Part shown: positions 1-8,276 of the stretch, piece after piece
How the letters are laid out: each line of letters starts with the position of its first letter
Numbering within the stretch: position 1 is the first letter of the stretch
Origin: Motilibacter rhizosphaerae
GTDB lineage: Bacteria > Actinomycetota > Actinomycetes > Motilibacterales > Motilibacteraceae
DNA: 64,000 nt
Direction: 5' to 3'
Assembly: GCF_004216915.1 (NCBI RefSeq)
Contig: NZ_SGXD01000005.1
Span: 62,001 to 126,000, forward strand
The notes under the pieces: model-generated
Told to the model about the DNA's origin: nothing
What the model saw: the letters and a program-made list of their open reading frames with translations, nothing else
Database searches by the model: none
Position numbers and translations under genes: made by a program

Positions 1-478
1 CGACGACGTTGCTCACGCCCACCGCGCTGCCGTCGTCGTGCAACGCGAAGCGGGCGGAGCCCCTGGACAGCAGGCGCACGGTCGGGTCCCCGAGCAGGGT
101 CTCTCCGAACGGTGGGGAGTCGGGATGGCCGGCGACCCAGTCCTCGACGCCGACCTCGTCCCACGGCTCCCGAGCGGCGCGCGGTGCGGTCCACGCGATC
201 CACGTGGCCTCGACCAGCACCGCGAACCCCGCGCCCTGCAGGTCGAGCGAGCAGAAGCTGTCCTTGACGCTCGCCCCCGGCGAGGAGTCGATCGCGCCGA
301 GCACGTCGAGCTCACCGGTCGCCGGGTCCAGGGTCACCGCGTCCGGGTAGAGCGGCGGCGTGCGGGCGGCGCTCGCCCAGAGTCCCGGCCGGATCGACCC
401 CTCGACCCCGACCGAACGGCAGACGGTGTCGCACCACGTCGCGTTCTCACGTGCTGCCAGCAGGATCAGCGGGTCCAC
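1..478 (-). CDS. Conserved actinobacterial protein, GNAT-like neighbourhood, 3' end missing
   Basis: Partial gene running off the left edge; 159 residues are visible from a GTG at 478 (VDPLILLAARENATWCD). The visible part has the look of an uncharacterised actinobacterial family that opens with a W-C-D-x-V-C segment, a P-P-L-Y-P-D-A-V-T-L segment near residue 40 and V-K-D-S-F near residue 72, and ends here in V-G-V-S-N-V-V. I associate this arrangement from memory with the N-terminal part of GNAT-type proteins, but no acetyl-CoA motif lies inside the window, so the function is left open. It starts 19 bp after the DUF427 gene on the same strand and is probably the last visible member of that operon. 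Confidence 0.6.
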   Translation of the reverse strand, partial: MDPLILLAARENATWCDTVCRSVGVEGSIRPGLWASAARTPPLYPDAVTLDPATGELDVLGAIDSSPGASVKDSFCSLDLQGAGFAVLVEATWIAWTAPRAAREPWDEVGVEDWVAGHPDSPPFGETLLGDPTVRLLSRGSARFALHDDGSAVGVSNVV

Positions 479-497
479 GCGCCCAGCCAAGCACACG

Positions 498-989
498 TCA
501 CCAGCCGGTCGTGCCCGGTGCCCCCTTGAACGGCCCCACCACGCGCGAGGTGATCCAGCCGCCGTAGAACCCGCCCTCCTGCGGCACGACGCGCTCCCCG
601 TCCACCAGCACGAGGTCCATGCGGCCGGGGTAGAGCGCGACGTGGTCCACGAGCTCCTCGTAGCCGGGCGAGGGGTGCGGGTAGGTCCACGCCGCCGCCT
701 CGGCCCGCCGCCCGCCGCCCACGACCGTGAGGTACGCCGCCCGCCCCTTGAACTCGCACCACGACGACCCCGGGGCGGGCTCCAGCGCGCCGGGGGAGAA
801 GTCAGTACGCGGCAGGTAGTACGTCGGCGGGTGGCTGGTCTCCAGGACGCGCAGCGCGGCACGGCTGCGCGCCACGACCTCCCCACCGAGCTGCACCACC
901 ACCGGCTCGTCGCTCGGGACGACGACCGGCGGGCGGGGGTAGTCCCACACCGACTCCTGGCCCGGCCCGGGCTGCACGCGCTCCACCAT
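498..989 (-). CDS. DUF427 domain protein
   Basis: A 163-residue protein covered almost entirely by one DUF427 domain. Diagnostic segments are E-S-V-W-D-Y-P-R-P-P near residue 12, L-E-T-S-H-P-P-T-Y-Y-L-P near residue 46, C-E-F-K-G-R-A near residue 74 and the C-terminal G-F-Y-G-G-W-x-T-S-x-V-V-G-P-F-K-G. The family is small, soluble and without an established reaction. I chose ATG 989 because homologues begin just before the W-D-Y-P motif; an in-frame GTG at 1025 is possible. It lies 38 bp downstream of the epoxide hydrolase on the same strand. No signal peptide or membrane segment is seen. Confidence 0.85.
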   Translation of the reverse strand: MVERVQPGPGQESVWDYPRPPVVVPSDEPVVVQLGGEVVARSRAALRVLETSHPPTYYLPRTDFSPGALEPAPGSSWCEFKGRAAYLTVVGGGRRAEAAAWTYPHPSPGYEELVDHVALYPGRMDLVLVDGERVVPQEGGFYGGWITSRVVGPFKGAPGTTGW

Positions 990-1027
990 GACCTCGATGG
1001 TGCTGCGACTGCGCCGGTCCCGCACGC

Positions 1028-2179
1028 TCAGCGCAGCGGGCGGAGGGCGGCGCGCACCTCGTCGACGAAGAGCGCCGGCTGCTCCAGCGCCGGGAAGTGC
1101 CCGCCGCGCGCCGGCGTGCTCCACGAGACGATCCGGCTGAAGCGGCGCTCCGCCCAGCGGCGCGACGGGCGGATCGTCTCGCCCGGGAAGACGATGCCCG
1201 CCACTGGGACCTGCACCGGCGACGCGCCGACCGTGCCGAGCACCTCGCGCACGTGGGGCAGGCTCTCGCGGTAGAGCCGGGCCGACGAGGCCGCCGTGCC
1301 GGTCATCCAGTACGTCGTCACGAGGTCGAGGACGCGGTCGCGGGGCACCACGGCGTACAGGTCGCCGGGGTGGTCGCACCAGGACCAGAGCTTCTCGAGG
1401 ATCCAGGCGCACAGCCCGGCGGGGGAGTCGAGCAGCGCGTACCCGACGGTCTGCGGCCGCGTCTCGTGCAGCAGGCCGTACGCCCCGTCCCGCGCGCCCT
1501 CGTCCAGCGCCGCCAGGGCCGCGCGCTCCTGCCCCGTGAGGTCGGCGAACGTCTCCGGGTCCGGCGCCGCGAGCGGCGGGACGAGGCAGAGCCCGAGAAC
1601 CCGCTCCGGGTGGCGGGCGCCGATCAGCGCGCTCACCGAGGTGCCCCAGTCGCCGCCCTGCGCGGCGAAGCGGTCGTAGCCGAGCAGCGTCATCAGCCCT
1701 GCCCACGCGTCCGCCGTCCGCTCGACGCCCCAGCCGGGCTCGCTGGGCTTCGCGCTCCAGCCGTAGCCCGGCAGCGACGGGCAGACGACCGAGAAGGCGT
1801 CGGCGGCGTTCCCGCCGTACGCCGGCGGGTCCGCGAGCGGGCCGAGGACGTCGAGCAGCTCGACCACCGACCCGGGCCAGCCGTGGGTGAGGACCAGCGG
1901 CATCGCCCCGGGATGCGGAGACGGCAGGTGGAGCGCGTGCACGTCGAGCCCGTCGACGGTCGCGAGCACCTGCGGCACGGCGTCGAGCCGCGCCTCGAGG
2001 CGGCGCCAGTCGTAGTCCTCGGCCCAGTACGCGCAGAGCTCCTGCAGCACCTCGAGCGGGACGCCCTGCGCCCAGCCTGGTCCGGTCGCGCTCTCCGGCC
2101 ACCGCGTACGCCGCAGCCGGGAGCGGAGGTCGGCGAGCTCCGCCTCCGGCACGGACACGCGGACCGGGCGGACCGTCAT
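1028..2179 (-). CDS. Epoxide hydrolase (alpha/beta hydrolase with EHN domain)
   Basis: 383 residues, a normal length for microsomal-type epoxide hydrolases that open epoxide rings to diols. An EHN-type N-terminal region (residues 1-95) precedes the alpha/beta hydrolase fold. Visible catalytic features are the oxyanion motif H-G-W-P-G-S near residue 100, the nucleophilic Asp in G-G-D-W-G-T near residue 158 and the C-terminal His in G-G-H-F-P-A-L-E-Q-P. The protein is cytosolic with no signal peptide. It begins 9 bp after the DUF2236 stop, and the upstream TAG stop is part of a TAGCGT hexamer six bases before the ATG, so it may have its own leaderless promoter as well as operon transcription. 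The substrate is unknown. Confidence 0.9.
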   Translation of the reverse strand: MTVRPVRVSVPEAELADLRSRLRRTRWPESATGPGWAQGVPLEVLQELCAYWAEDYDWRRLEARLDAVPQVLATVDGLDVHALHLPSPHPGAMPLVLTHGWPGSVVELLDVLGPLADPPAYGGNAADAFSVVCPSLPGYGWSAKPSEPGWGVERTADAWAGLMTLLGYDRFAAQGGDWGTSVSALIGARHPERVLGLCLVPPLAAPDPETFADLTGQERAALAALDEGARDGAYGLLHETRPQTVGYALLDSPAGLCAWILEKLWSWCDHPGDLYAVVPRDRVLDLVTTYWMTGTAASSARLYRESLPHVREVLGTVGASPVQVPVAGIVFPGETIRPSRRWAERRFSRIVSWSTPARGGHFPALEQPALFVDEVRAALRPLR

Positions 2180-2188
2180 GCCGGAACG

Positions 2189-3058
2189 CTAGCCGAGCCG
2201 CTGCTCCACCTGCCGGACGTGCGGGAACTCCCGCAGTCGCCGGGGGAGTCGCGGCCACACGACCCGCGTGACGGCGGCCAGCACGGCGACCAGCAGCCGT
2301 CGGCCGCGGGTGAGCGGTACGCCGTACGCCGCGCGCACCGGCTCAGGCAGCAGGTCGGACGTCACCGCGCGCAGCACGATCCCGAGCCCCGGCAGCGGCG
2401 GGAAGAGGCGTGGCACCAGCATGTCCTGCGCGACGCGGGCGACCACCGGAGTGACCGCCAGGCGGGGGACCTGGAGGTCCCACCAGGCGAGGAAGTCCTG
2501 CCACGTCGCGGGGATCAGCTCGTCCGGCACTCCGAACAGGTGCAGGAACGGCTTCGTCTCCTGCCACGACTGCTCGCACTCCGCGGGCGTGACACCGCGA
2601 CCGTAGCGCTGGTGCACCGCGACGGCGCAGAAGGCGAGCGTGCCGTAGACCCACAGCGTCAGCTCGGGGTCGGTGGCGTCGTAGCGCGTACCTGCGGCGA
2701 AAGCGCCTGCTGCGTCGGAGATCTCCCCGTTGACAGTCGCGTGGCGGCGCCCCACGGACGAGGCTGCGGCACGGGCCTGGGCGGTGTCGCCGAAGCCGAT
2801 GGCGAGGGTCAGCTGCAGCGTGGCGACGAGGCGGTGCCCGGGGCGGGCCGCGTAGTCGGAGTGCAGCGCGACGCCGGCGCCCACGAGCGGGTGCGCCACC
2901 TGCAGGAGCACCGCAGCAGGACCGCCTGCCAGCACGAGGCGGTCACCGGCGAGGCGCTGCGCGACGCCGTACGGCCGGATGACCCCGGGGTCGCCCCGCA
3001 CCCCGAGCGGCGGTGCCGGCGGGAACATCGCCCGGAGGGGGAGCCGCGGGTCGCCCAT
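2189..3058 (-). CDS. Oxygenase MpaB-like / DUF2236 family protein
   Basis: 289 residues of the DUF2236 family, related to the latex-clearing and mycophenolic-acid MpaB oxygenases, which bind b-type heme. Typical features are the N-terminal G-D-P-G-V-I-R-P, A-G-G-P-A-A-V-L-L-Q-V-A-H-P near residue 45 and R-Y-D-A-T-D-P-E-L-T-L-W-V-Y-G-T near residue 124; H in the Q-V-A-H-P segment is a plausible heme-handling residue. A strong GAGGAGG Shine-Dalgarno stands 5 bases before the ATG. It follows the FetB-like gene by 10 bp and precedes an epoxide hydrolase, so a small lipid or terpenoid oxidation unit is conceivable, but the substrate is inference only. Confidence 0.85.
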   Translation of the reverse strand: MGDPRLPLRAMFPPAPPLGVRGDPGVIRPYGVAQRLAGDRLVLAGGPAAVLLQVAHPLVGAGVALHSDYAARPGHRLVATLQLTLAIGFGDTAQARAAASSVGRRHATVNGEISDAAGAFAAGTRYDATDPELTLWVYGTLAFCAVAVHQRYGRGVTPAECEQSWQETKPFLHLFGVPDELIPATWQDFLAWWDLQVPRLAVTPVVARVAQDMLVPRLFPPLPGLGIVLRAVTSDLLPEPVRAAYGVPLTRGRRLLVAVLAAVTRVVWPRLPRRLREFPHVRQVEQRLG

Positions 3059-3068
3059 CAGGTCCTCC

Positions 3069-3818
3069 TCACCGCGCCGCGTCTGCGGGCAGGGTCGTCG
3101 GCGCTCCGAGCATGTGCACCAGCGTCACGGCGACGACCGCCTGGGCGCACAGCAGGGCTGCGAGGACCACGATCTGGAAGCGCGCGGCGTCGGTGGGGCT
3201 GGCGCCGCCGAGCAGGGCGCCGATGAACGACCCGGGCAGCGTGACCAGCCCCGTCGTCCGCGTCTGGTCCAGCGCGGGCACGAGGGCCTCCCCGGCCGCG
3301 CTGCGCGCGACGTCGGCCACCGCCTCGCGCGGCGTCGCTCCCAGCGCGAGCCACCCCTCGACCTCCTCGCGGCGCGCACGGAGGCCGGCCAGCAGGTGGC
3401 GCCCGGCCAGGGTCGCGCTCGTCATGGTCCCGCCGATGACGACACCGCCGAGGGCCACGACGTAGCGCGGGGAGCGGGGGAGCACCGGGATCGCGAAGAC
3501 GACCCCGAGCGCGACGACGGCGCCGAGCACGCAGGCGAGGACCACCGCAGGCCCGGCCCCGTCGAGCTCGCGCAGCCGTCCTGCGGCCGTGCGCGTCGCC
3601 GTCGTCAGCATCACCGCGAGCACCGCGGCCACGGCCCACGGTGCCGAGATCGCCCCGCGCAGCAGCACGCCGACGACGGCGAGCTGGACGGCGCCGCGGA
3701 CGATCGCGACGACCGGGGCACGGCCGAGGCGGACGTGTCCGAGGGTCAGGACCGCCTCGGTCACCGCGAGGAGCGCGACGAGCCCGACGGCCAGGTGGAC
3801 GAGCACCGAGGTGGACAG
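3069..3818 (-). CDS. fetB: FetB-type ABC transporter permease (UPF0014)
   Basis: An integral membrane protein of about 250 residues with six or seven predicted hydrophobic spans and the UPF0014/FetB signature (T-M-T-S-A-T near residue 122, E-G-W-L-A-L-G-A-T-P near residue 150, T-T-G-L-V-T-L-P-G-S-F-I-G near residue 185). In E. coli FetB works with the ATPase FetA in iron homeostasis and peroxide resistance. No FetA-like ATPase lies next to it here. The clear AGGAGG at 3824-3829 sits five bases before a CTG at 3818 and 17 before the GTG at 3806, so CTG may be the true start; the GTG gives 245 residues. First gene of the minus-strand run. Confidence 0.85.
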   Translation of the reverse strand: MSTSVLVHLAVGLVALLAVTEAVLTLGHVRLGRAPVVAIVRGAVQLAVVGVLLRGAISAPWAVAAVLAVMLTTATRTAAGRLRELDGAGPAVVLACVLGAVVALGVVFAIPVLPRSPRYVVALGGVVIGGTMTSATLAGRHLLAGLRARREEVEGWLALGATPREAVADVARSAAGEALVPALDQTRTTGLVTLPGSFIGALLGGASPTDAARFQIVVLAALLCAQAVVAVTLVHMLGAPTTLPADAAR

Positions 3819-3917
3819 CGTCGCCTCCTGGTCTCCTCATGCGCGCGTGCCGCCCATCCTGCCCGAGGCCGGCAGGGGGCGCCGCAGTCAGGCTGTAGCC
3901 AGGTACGCGTCGGCAGG

Positions 3918-4781
3918 ATGACGGGCGTGACCGCCATGCATCCCGTCCAGGCCGCCGTCCTCGGCGTCGTCGAGGGCCTGACCGAGTTCCTGCCCGTCTC
4001 CTCCACCGGCCACCTGACCATCACGGAGAAGATCCTCGGGCTGAAGGTGGACGACGACGCGGTCACCGCCTTCACCGCCGTCATCCAGGTCGGCGCGATC
4101 CTCGCCGTCGTCCTCTACTTCCGCCGCGAGATCCTCGCGATGGTCCGGGCCGTGCTCGTCGGGCTCCGCGACCCCGCCGAGCGGCAGACGCTCGACTTCC
4201 GGCTGGCGACGTACGTCATCGCCGGCACCATCCCCGCCGGCCTCCTCGGCCTGGCCGCCAAGCCGTTGGTGGAGGGGCCGCTGCGCAGCCTCTGGGTCGT
4301 GGGGCTCTCGCTCATCACCTGGTCCGGCGTCATGTGGCTCGCCGAGCGCGACGGCCGACAGGACCGCGACGAGAAGGCCCTGACCCTCAAGGACGGTCTC
4401 GTCGTCGGCGTCTCCCAGGTGCTGGCCGTGCTCTTCCCCGGCGTCTCGCGCTCGGGCGCGACGATCAGCACCGCGCTCTTCCTGGGCATCGACCGCGTGG
4501 CGGCGACCCGGCTGTCGTTCTTCCTCGCGATCCCGCTGCTCCTGGCAGCCGGCGTGCTCGAGCTGCCGCACGTGCTCTCGCCGCCCGCGGGCTCGACGCA
4601 CATCGGCGCTGGCAACCTCGCGATCGGGCTGGGCGTCTCCTTCGTGGTGGGGTACGCCGCGGTGGCCTGGCTGCTGAAGTTCGTCGCCCGGCACAGCATC
4701 GCGACGTTCGTGCCCTATCGCCTCGCGGTCGGCGCCGGCGTCGTCGTCTGCCTCACGGCGGGCTGGCTCAGCGCGACCTGA
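3918..4781 (+). CDS. uppP: Undecaprenyl-diphosphatase
   Basis: 287 residues from ATG 3918, matching UppP/BacA, a polytopic membrane enzyme that dephosphorylates undecaprenyl diphosphate to recycle the lipid carrier of cell-wall synthesis and gives bacitracin tolerance. Key segments are G-x-x-E-G-L-T-E-F-L-P-V-S-S-T-G-H-L near the N-terminus and F-P-G-V-S-R-S-G-A-T-I near residue 175, which hold the catalytic Glu/Ser/Arg set. The start is uncertain: a CAGGAT hexamer at 3914-3919 stands 7 bases before GTG 3927, which would make that GTG a leaderless start, and ATG 3936 is also possible. The 3' end overlaps the convergent stress-protein gene by 14 bp. Confidence 0.95.
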   Translation: MTGVTAMHPVQAAVLGVVEGLTEFLPVSSTGHLTITEKILGLKVDDDAVTAFTAVIQVGAILAVVLYFRREILAMVRAVLVGLRDPAERQTLDFRLATYVIAGTIPAGLLGLAAKPLVEGPLRSLWVVGLSLITWSGVMWLAERDGRQDRDEKALTLKDGLVVGVSQVLAVLFPGVSRSGATISTALFLGIDRVAATRLSFFLAIPLLLAAGVLELPHVLSPPAGSTHIGAGNLAIGLGVSFVVGYAAVAWLLKFVARHSIATFVPYRLAVGAGVVVCLTAGWLSAT

Positions 4782-5232
4782 CCTGCTGCTCGTGCGGCAC
4801 GACGACGACCGGGCAGTGCGCGTGGGCGGAGACGTAGCGGCTCACCGAGCCCATGACCGCCGCGGCGAAGCCGCCCGTGCCGCGCCGCCCGACGACCACG
4901 AGGTCGGCGTCGCCCGCCTCGTCGAGCAGGACCTGGGCGGGGTGGCCCTGCCGGACGCGCACGTCCACGTCGAGCCCCTCGCTGCCCTCGAGCGCGGCGA
5001 GCACGGCGGCGCGCACCCGCTCGGCGTCCTCCTCCATGCCGCCGGTCTGCTCGGCCGCCTCCGGAGGCAGGATCTCCGGGCCGAAGCCGTAGCCGACCGG
5101 GATCGGGACCGTCCAAGCGTGGACCACCCGCAGCTGGGCGCCGGTGGCGCGTGCCTGCTCCGCCGCCCAGCTGAGCGCGGCTCCCGCGGGGTGCGAGCCG
5201 TCCGTGCCCACCACGATCACGTGTGCTGCCAT
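4768..5232 (-). CDS. Universal stress protein, UspA family
   Basis: A 154-residue single-domain Usp protein. It has V-I-V-V-G-T-D-G-S at the N-terminus and the ATP-binding G-2X-G-9X-G-S pattern (G-R-R-G-T-G-G ... M-G-S-V-S) near residue 118, so it belongs to the nucleotide-binding branch. Such proteins respond to starvation, hypoxia or oxidative stress. ATG 5232 is preferred to GTG 5238 because TAGGAC at 5239-5244 stands six bases upstream, matching the leaderless arrangement seen throughout this window. The 3' ends of this gene and uppP overlap by 14 bp. Confidence 0.92.
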   Translation of the reverse strand: MAAHVIVVGTDGSHPAGAALSWAAEQARATGAQLRVVHAWTVPIPVGYGFGPEILPPEAAEQTGGMEEDAERVRAAVLAALEGSEGLDVDVRVRQGHPAQVLLDEAGDADLVVVGRRGTGGFAAAVMGSVSRYVSAHAHCPVVVVPHEQQVRSR

Positions 5233-5238
5233 GCACAC

Positions 5239-5244
5239 GTCCTA
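5239..5244 (-). promoter_or_regulatory. Putative -10 element (TAGGAC) of the Usp gene, leaderless
   Basis: TAGGAC is read on the minus strand and is followed by six bases and then ATG 5232. The last base departs from TANNNT. No convincing -35 is seen. Confidence 0.4.
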
Positions 5245-5249
5245 CCCGC

Positions 5250-6716
5250 TCAGACGGGGAACTCCCGCGGCTCGTGCTGCACGCTGACCCAGTGGTCGGT
5301 GGTGAACTCCTCGATCGCCCACTCGCCGCCGAAGCGCCCGAGCCCGGAGGCCTTCTCGCCCCCGAATGCGACGTGGTTCTCGTCGTTCATCGGCTGGTCG
5401 TTGACGTGGGTCATCCCGGCCTGGACGCGCAGCGCGAAGCGCACCCCCCGGTCGGTGTCGCGGGTGAAGACGGCGCTGGACAGGCCGTACTCCGTGTCGT
5501 TGGCGATGGCGAGCGCGTGCTCCTCGTCGTCGGCGCGGATTACCGTGGCGACCGGGCCGAAGACCTCCTCGCGCGCCGTGCGCACCTCGTTGGTGCCGAG
5601 CAGCACGTGCGGCGGCAGCACGAGGCCCGTGGGGCCCGTGGGCTCGCCGCCGACCAGCAGCTCCGCGCCGTCCTCGAGGGCGCCGGAGACCTTGTCGCGC
5701 ACGGACTCCAGCTGCTTCTGGTTGATGATCGGCCCGATGACCGTGGCCGGGTCGGCCGGGTCGCCGACCTGCAGTCCCTTGACCAGCCCGACGAACTCGT
5801 CGACGAACCGGTCGTGCACCGCCGCGTCCACGACGATGCGGTTGGTGATCATGCAGACCTGGCCCTGGTGGAAGAACTTCCCGAAGACCGCGGCGCGGGC
5901 CGCGTACGCGATGTCGGCGTCGTCCAGCACCACCAGCGGGCCGTTGCCCCCGAGCTCGAGCGAGAGCTCCTTCACCCCGGCCTTGGACGCGATCCCCTCG
6001 CCGACCGGGGTCGAGCCGGTGAAGGAGATGACCCGGGGCACGGGGTGCTGCACGATCGCGTCACCGATGTCGCCCCCCGAGCCGATGACGACGTTGAGCA
6101 GCCCGGCAGGGAGCCCGGCCTCCTCGAGGACCTTGGCCAGGAGCAGCCCGCCGGTGACGGGGGTGTCCCCGGCGGGCTTCAGCACGACGCCGTTGCCCAC
6201 CGCGAGCGCGGGGGCGACCGAGCGGTTGGACAGGTGCAGCGGCACGTTCCACGGGCTGATGACGCCCACGACACCGACCGGCTGGCGGTAGACGCGGTTC
6301 TCCTTGCCGGGGGTGTCCGAGGGCAGGATGCGGCCGACGACGCGGTAGGGGTACGACGACGCCTCGAGGAAGTCGCGCCTGGTGATGGCGAACTCGAACT
6401 CGGCGACCGTGCGCGTCGCGCCCGACTCCTTGACGGTCCAGTCGACGATTTCGTCCTTGCGCCTGTCCATGACCGCTGCGGCCTCGAGCATGACGGCGGC
6501 CCGCTCCGCCGGGGCAGCGGCGGCCCAGTCGCGCTGGACGCGGGCGGCCGACGCGTACGCCTCGTCGAGGTCGTCGGCGTCGGCCAGCGGGATCTCCGTC
6601 AGCACGTCGCCGCGGTACGGGTCGGTGTCCTGCGCGGTCTTCCCGGCGCGGCCGGCGCGCCACTGACCGGCGATGGGCATGGTGTCGAAGCCGTCGTACG
6701 GCGTGGGGGCTGCCAT
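5250..6716 (-). CDS. NAD(P)-dependent aldehyde dehydrogenase
   Basis: 488 residues, a full-length ALDH-superfamily enzyme that oxidises an aldehyde to the acid. Visible motifs are the cofactor segment S-P-W-N-V-P-L near residue 148, the catalytic Glu in L-E-L-G-G-N-G-P near residue 248, the catalytic Cys in G-Q-V-C near residue 282 and E-V-F-G-P near residue 376. The overall pattern resembles benzaldehyde/vanillin-type dehydrogenases, but the substrate cannot be read from the sequence. ATG 6716 is favoured because AGGGGG lies five bases upstream; GTG 6749 would add 11 residues. It is transcribed divergently from the PEP-mutase-family gene. Confidence 0.92.
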   Translation of the reverse strand: MAAPTPYDGFDTMPIAGQWRAGRAGKTAQDTDPYRGDVLTEIPLADADDLDEAYASAARVQRDWAAAAPAERAAVMLEAAAVMDRRKDEIVDWTVKESGATRTVAEFEFAITRRDFLEASSYPYRVVGRILPSDTPGKENRVYRQPVGVVGVISPWNVPLHLSNRSVAPALAVGNGVVLKPAGDTPVTGGLLLAKVLEEAGLPAGLLNVVIGSGGDIGDAIVQHPVPRVISFTGSTPVGEGIASKAGVKELSLELGGNGPLVVLDDADIAYAARAAVFGKFFHQGQVCMITNRIVVDAAVHDRFVDEFVGLVKGLQVGDPADPATVIGPIINQKQLESVRDKVSGALEDGAELLVGGEPTGPTGLVLPPHVLLGTNEVRTAREEVFGPVATVIRADDEEHALAIANDTEYGLSSAVFTRDTDRGVRFALRVQAGMTHVNDQPMNDENHVAFGGEKASGLGRFGGEWAIEEFTTDHWVSVQHEPREFPV

Positions 6717-6798
6717 GACGACCCCCTGCCCGTGGCCCGTGATCGTCACGCTCGCGCCAGCAACCGGGCTCGCGGCAGGCGGTGTCGGCGGCAGGCAG

Positions 6799-6804
6799 TA
6801 GCGT
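6799..6804 (+). promoter_or_regulatory. Putative -10 element (TAGCGT), leaderless
   Basis: TAGCGT ends seven bases before ATG 6812 of the PEP-mutase-family gene, which places transcription initiation at or next to the start codon. Confidence 0.5.
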
Positions 6805-6811
6805 CGCGATC

Positions 6812-7594
6812 ATGACCGACGTCGCGACGCGCGCCCGCACCCTGCTCGACCTCCACACCGCCCCCGAGATCCTCGTCCTGGCCAACGTCTGGGACGTGGT
6901 CTCGGCGCAGGTGGTCGCCGCCACCCCCGGCGTCAGGGCGCTCGCGACCGCGAGCCACTCGATCGCCTCGACGTTCGGCTACGCCGACGGGGAGAACATC
7001 CCGCTCGACCTGCACCTCGACATGGTCCGGCGGATCGTCGCCGCCGTGGACCTGCCGGTCACCATGGACTTCGAGGCCGGCTACGGCGACGCAGGGGAGA
7101 CCGCGCGCCGCGCGATCGAGGTCGGCGCCGTGGGCGGCAACCTCGAGGACCAGCTGCGCCCGCTCGACGAGGCTGTCGCGAACGTCGAGGCCGTCATGCG
7201 CGCAGGGCGCGACGCGGGGGTCGAGTTCGTGCTCAACGCCCGGACCGACGCCTTCGTGCGCGCCGCCGAGGGCGCTACGAGCGAGGAGAAGGTCGCCGAG
7301 GCGGTGCGCCGCGGACGGGCGTACCTCGAGGCCGGTGCCCCGGTCGTGTTCGTGCCGGGCGCGGTGCAGCGCGACGACATCGCCGCGCTGGTCGAGGGCA
7401 TCGGCGTGCGCAGGGTGACGGTCATCAGCGTCCCCGGCGTCTCGCTGCCGGCGCGCGAGCTGCAGGAGCTCGGCGTCGCGCGGGTCTCCACCGGCCCGTT
7501 CACCCAGCGCGTCGCGCTCACGGCGCTGCAGGACGCGGCAGCGGAGGTCGTCGCCGGGGGCGTGCTGCCCTCGGGGACGCGCCCGCTGAACTGA
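6812..7594 (+). CDS. Isocitrate lyase / PEP mutase family protein
   Basis: 260 residues with the TIM-barrel pattern of the isocitrate lyase/phosphoenolpyruvate mutase superfamily, whose members make or break C-C or C-P bonds next to a carboxylate. Visible signatures are L-A-N-V-W-D near residue 24, A-T-A-S-H-S near residue 46, the metal-binding D-F-E-A-G-Y-G-D near residue 82 and N-x-E-D near residue 103. The lyase-type K-K-C-G-H motif is absent, so it belongs to the broad oxaloacetate hydrolase or 2-methylisocitrate lyase-like branch and the reaction is uncertain. ATG 6812 was chosen over GTG 6782 because of the -10 placement. It is followed 37 bp later by the LysE exporter. Confidence 0.88.
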   Translation: MTDVATRARTLLDLHTAPEILVLANVWDVVSAQVVAATPGVRALATASHSIASTFGYADGENIPLDLHLDMVRRIVAAVDLPVTMDFEAGYGDAGETARRAIEVGAVGGNLEDQLRPLDEAVANVEAVMRAGRDAGVEFVLNARTDAFVRAAEGATSEEKVAEAVRRGRAYLEAGAPVVFVPGAVQRDDIAALVEGIGVRRVTVISVPGVSLPARELQELGVARVSTGPFTQRVALTALQDAAAEVVAGGVLPSGTRPLN

Positions 7595-7619
7595 GCGGCG
7601 GCACGGGCGGCGCGGCGGC

Positions 7620-7625
7620 TACCGT
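7620..7625 (+). promoter_or_regulatory. Putative -10 element (TACCGT), leaderless
   Basis: TACCGT ends six bases before GTG 7632 of the LysE-type gene. No Shine-Dalgarno is seen between them. Confidence 0.5.
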
Positions 7626-7631
7626 GCTCGC

Positions 7632-8267
7632 GTGCTGGTCACGCTCGCGTCCTTCCTCGTCGCCTCCGTCCTCATCGTGCTGCTGCCCGGGCCCGACACG
7701 CTCGTCGTCGTGCGGGGCCTCGTGCGGGGAGGGCGGCGCGGCGGCGCGCTGACCGCCGCCGGCGTCCTCTGCGGGGTCGTGGTGTGGGTAGCCGCGGCGT
7801 CGCTCGGGCTCTCCGCCTTGCTCCAGGCCAGCGAGGTCGGCTACGACGCGCTCAAGGTGGCGGGCGCGGTCTACCTGCTCTGGCTCGGCGTGCAGTCGCT
7901 GCGCTCGATCCGGCGGACGCCGGCCGAGGTCGCCGAGACGGGCGACGGCCCGACCGCTCCCAGCGCGGCGCTGGGGCGGTCGGGCTTCGTCGCCGGCTTC
8001 CTCACCGACATCCTCAACCCGAAGGTCGGCGTCTTCTTCGTCAGCTTCCTGCCGGGGTTCGTCCCGCACGGCTGGTCCGTGGGCTGGACGACGATGGGGC
8101 TGGGCGGGGTGTTCGCGGTGCTCACCGCGGCGTACTTCGCCGGGCTCGTCGCCGTGTCCGGCACCATCGCCACGTGGATGCAGACGCCGCGCATCCGGCG
8201 TCGGCTCGACGTGCTCAGCGGCGTGGTGCTCATCGGGTTCGGAGTGCGCCTCGCCGCCGAGCGCTGA
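7632..8267 (+). CDS. LysE/RhtB family amino-acid exporter
   Basis: 211 residues with six hydrophobic segments and the LysE/RhtB signature: L-L-P-G-P-D-T-L-V-V-V near residue 17, a central helix with Y-L-L-W-L-G-V near residue 80 and F-L-T-D-I-L-N-P-K-V-G-V-F-F near residue 124. Members export amino acids or homoserine lactone-like compounds from the cytoplasm. The substrate cannot be deduced. The GTG start agrees with the upstream TACCGT. The gene is convergent with the hemerythrin-hydrolase fusion, with only 9 bp between the stops. Confidence 0.92.
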   Translation: MLVTLASFLVASVLIVLLPGPDTLVVVRGLVRGGRRGGALTAAGVLCGVVVWVAAASLGLSALLQASEVGYDALKVAGAVYLLWLGVQSLRSIRRTPAEVAETGDGPTAPSAALGRSGFVAGFLTDILNPKVGVFFVSFLPGFVPHGWSVGWTTMGLGGVFAVLTAAYFAGLVAVSGTIATWMQTPRIRRRLDVLSGVVLIGFGVRLAAER

Positions 8268-8276
8268 GCCCGCCGC

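Noticed and set aside
2186-2191. Leaderless -10 for the epoxide hydrolase
   Set aside because: TAGCGT fits, but its TAG is the stop codon of the preceding operon gene, so the match may be accidental; the same holds for TAGTAC at 32099-32104.
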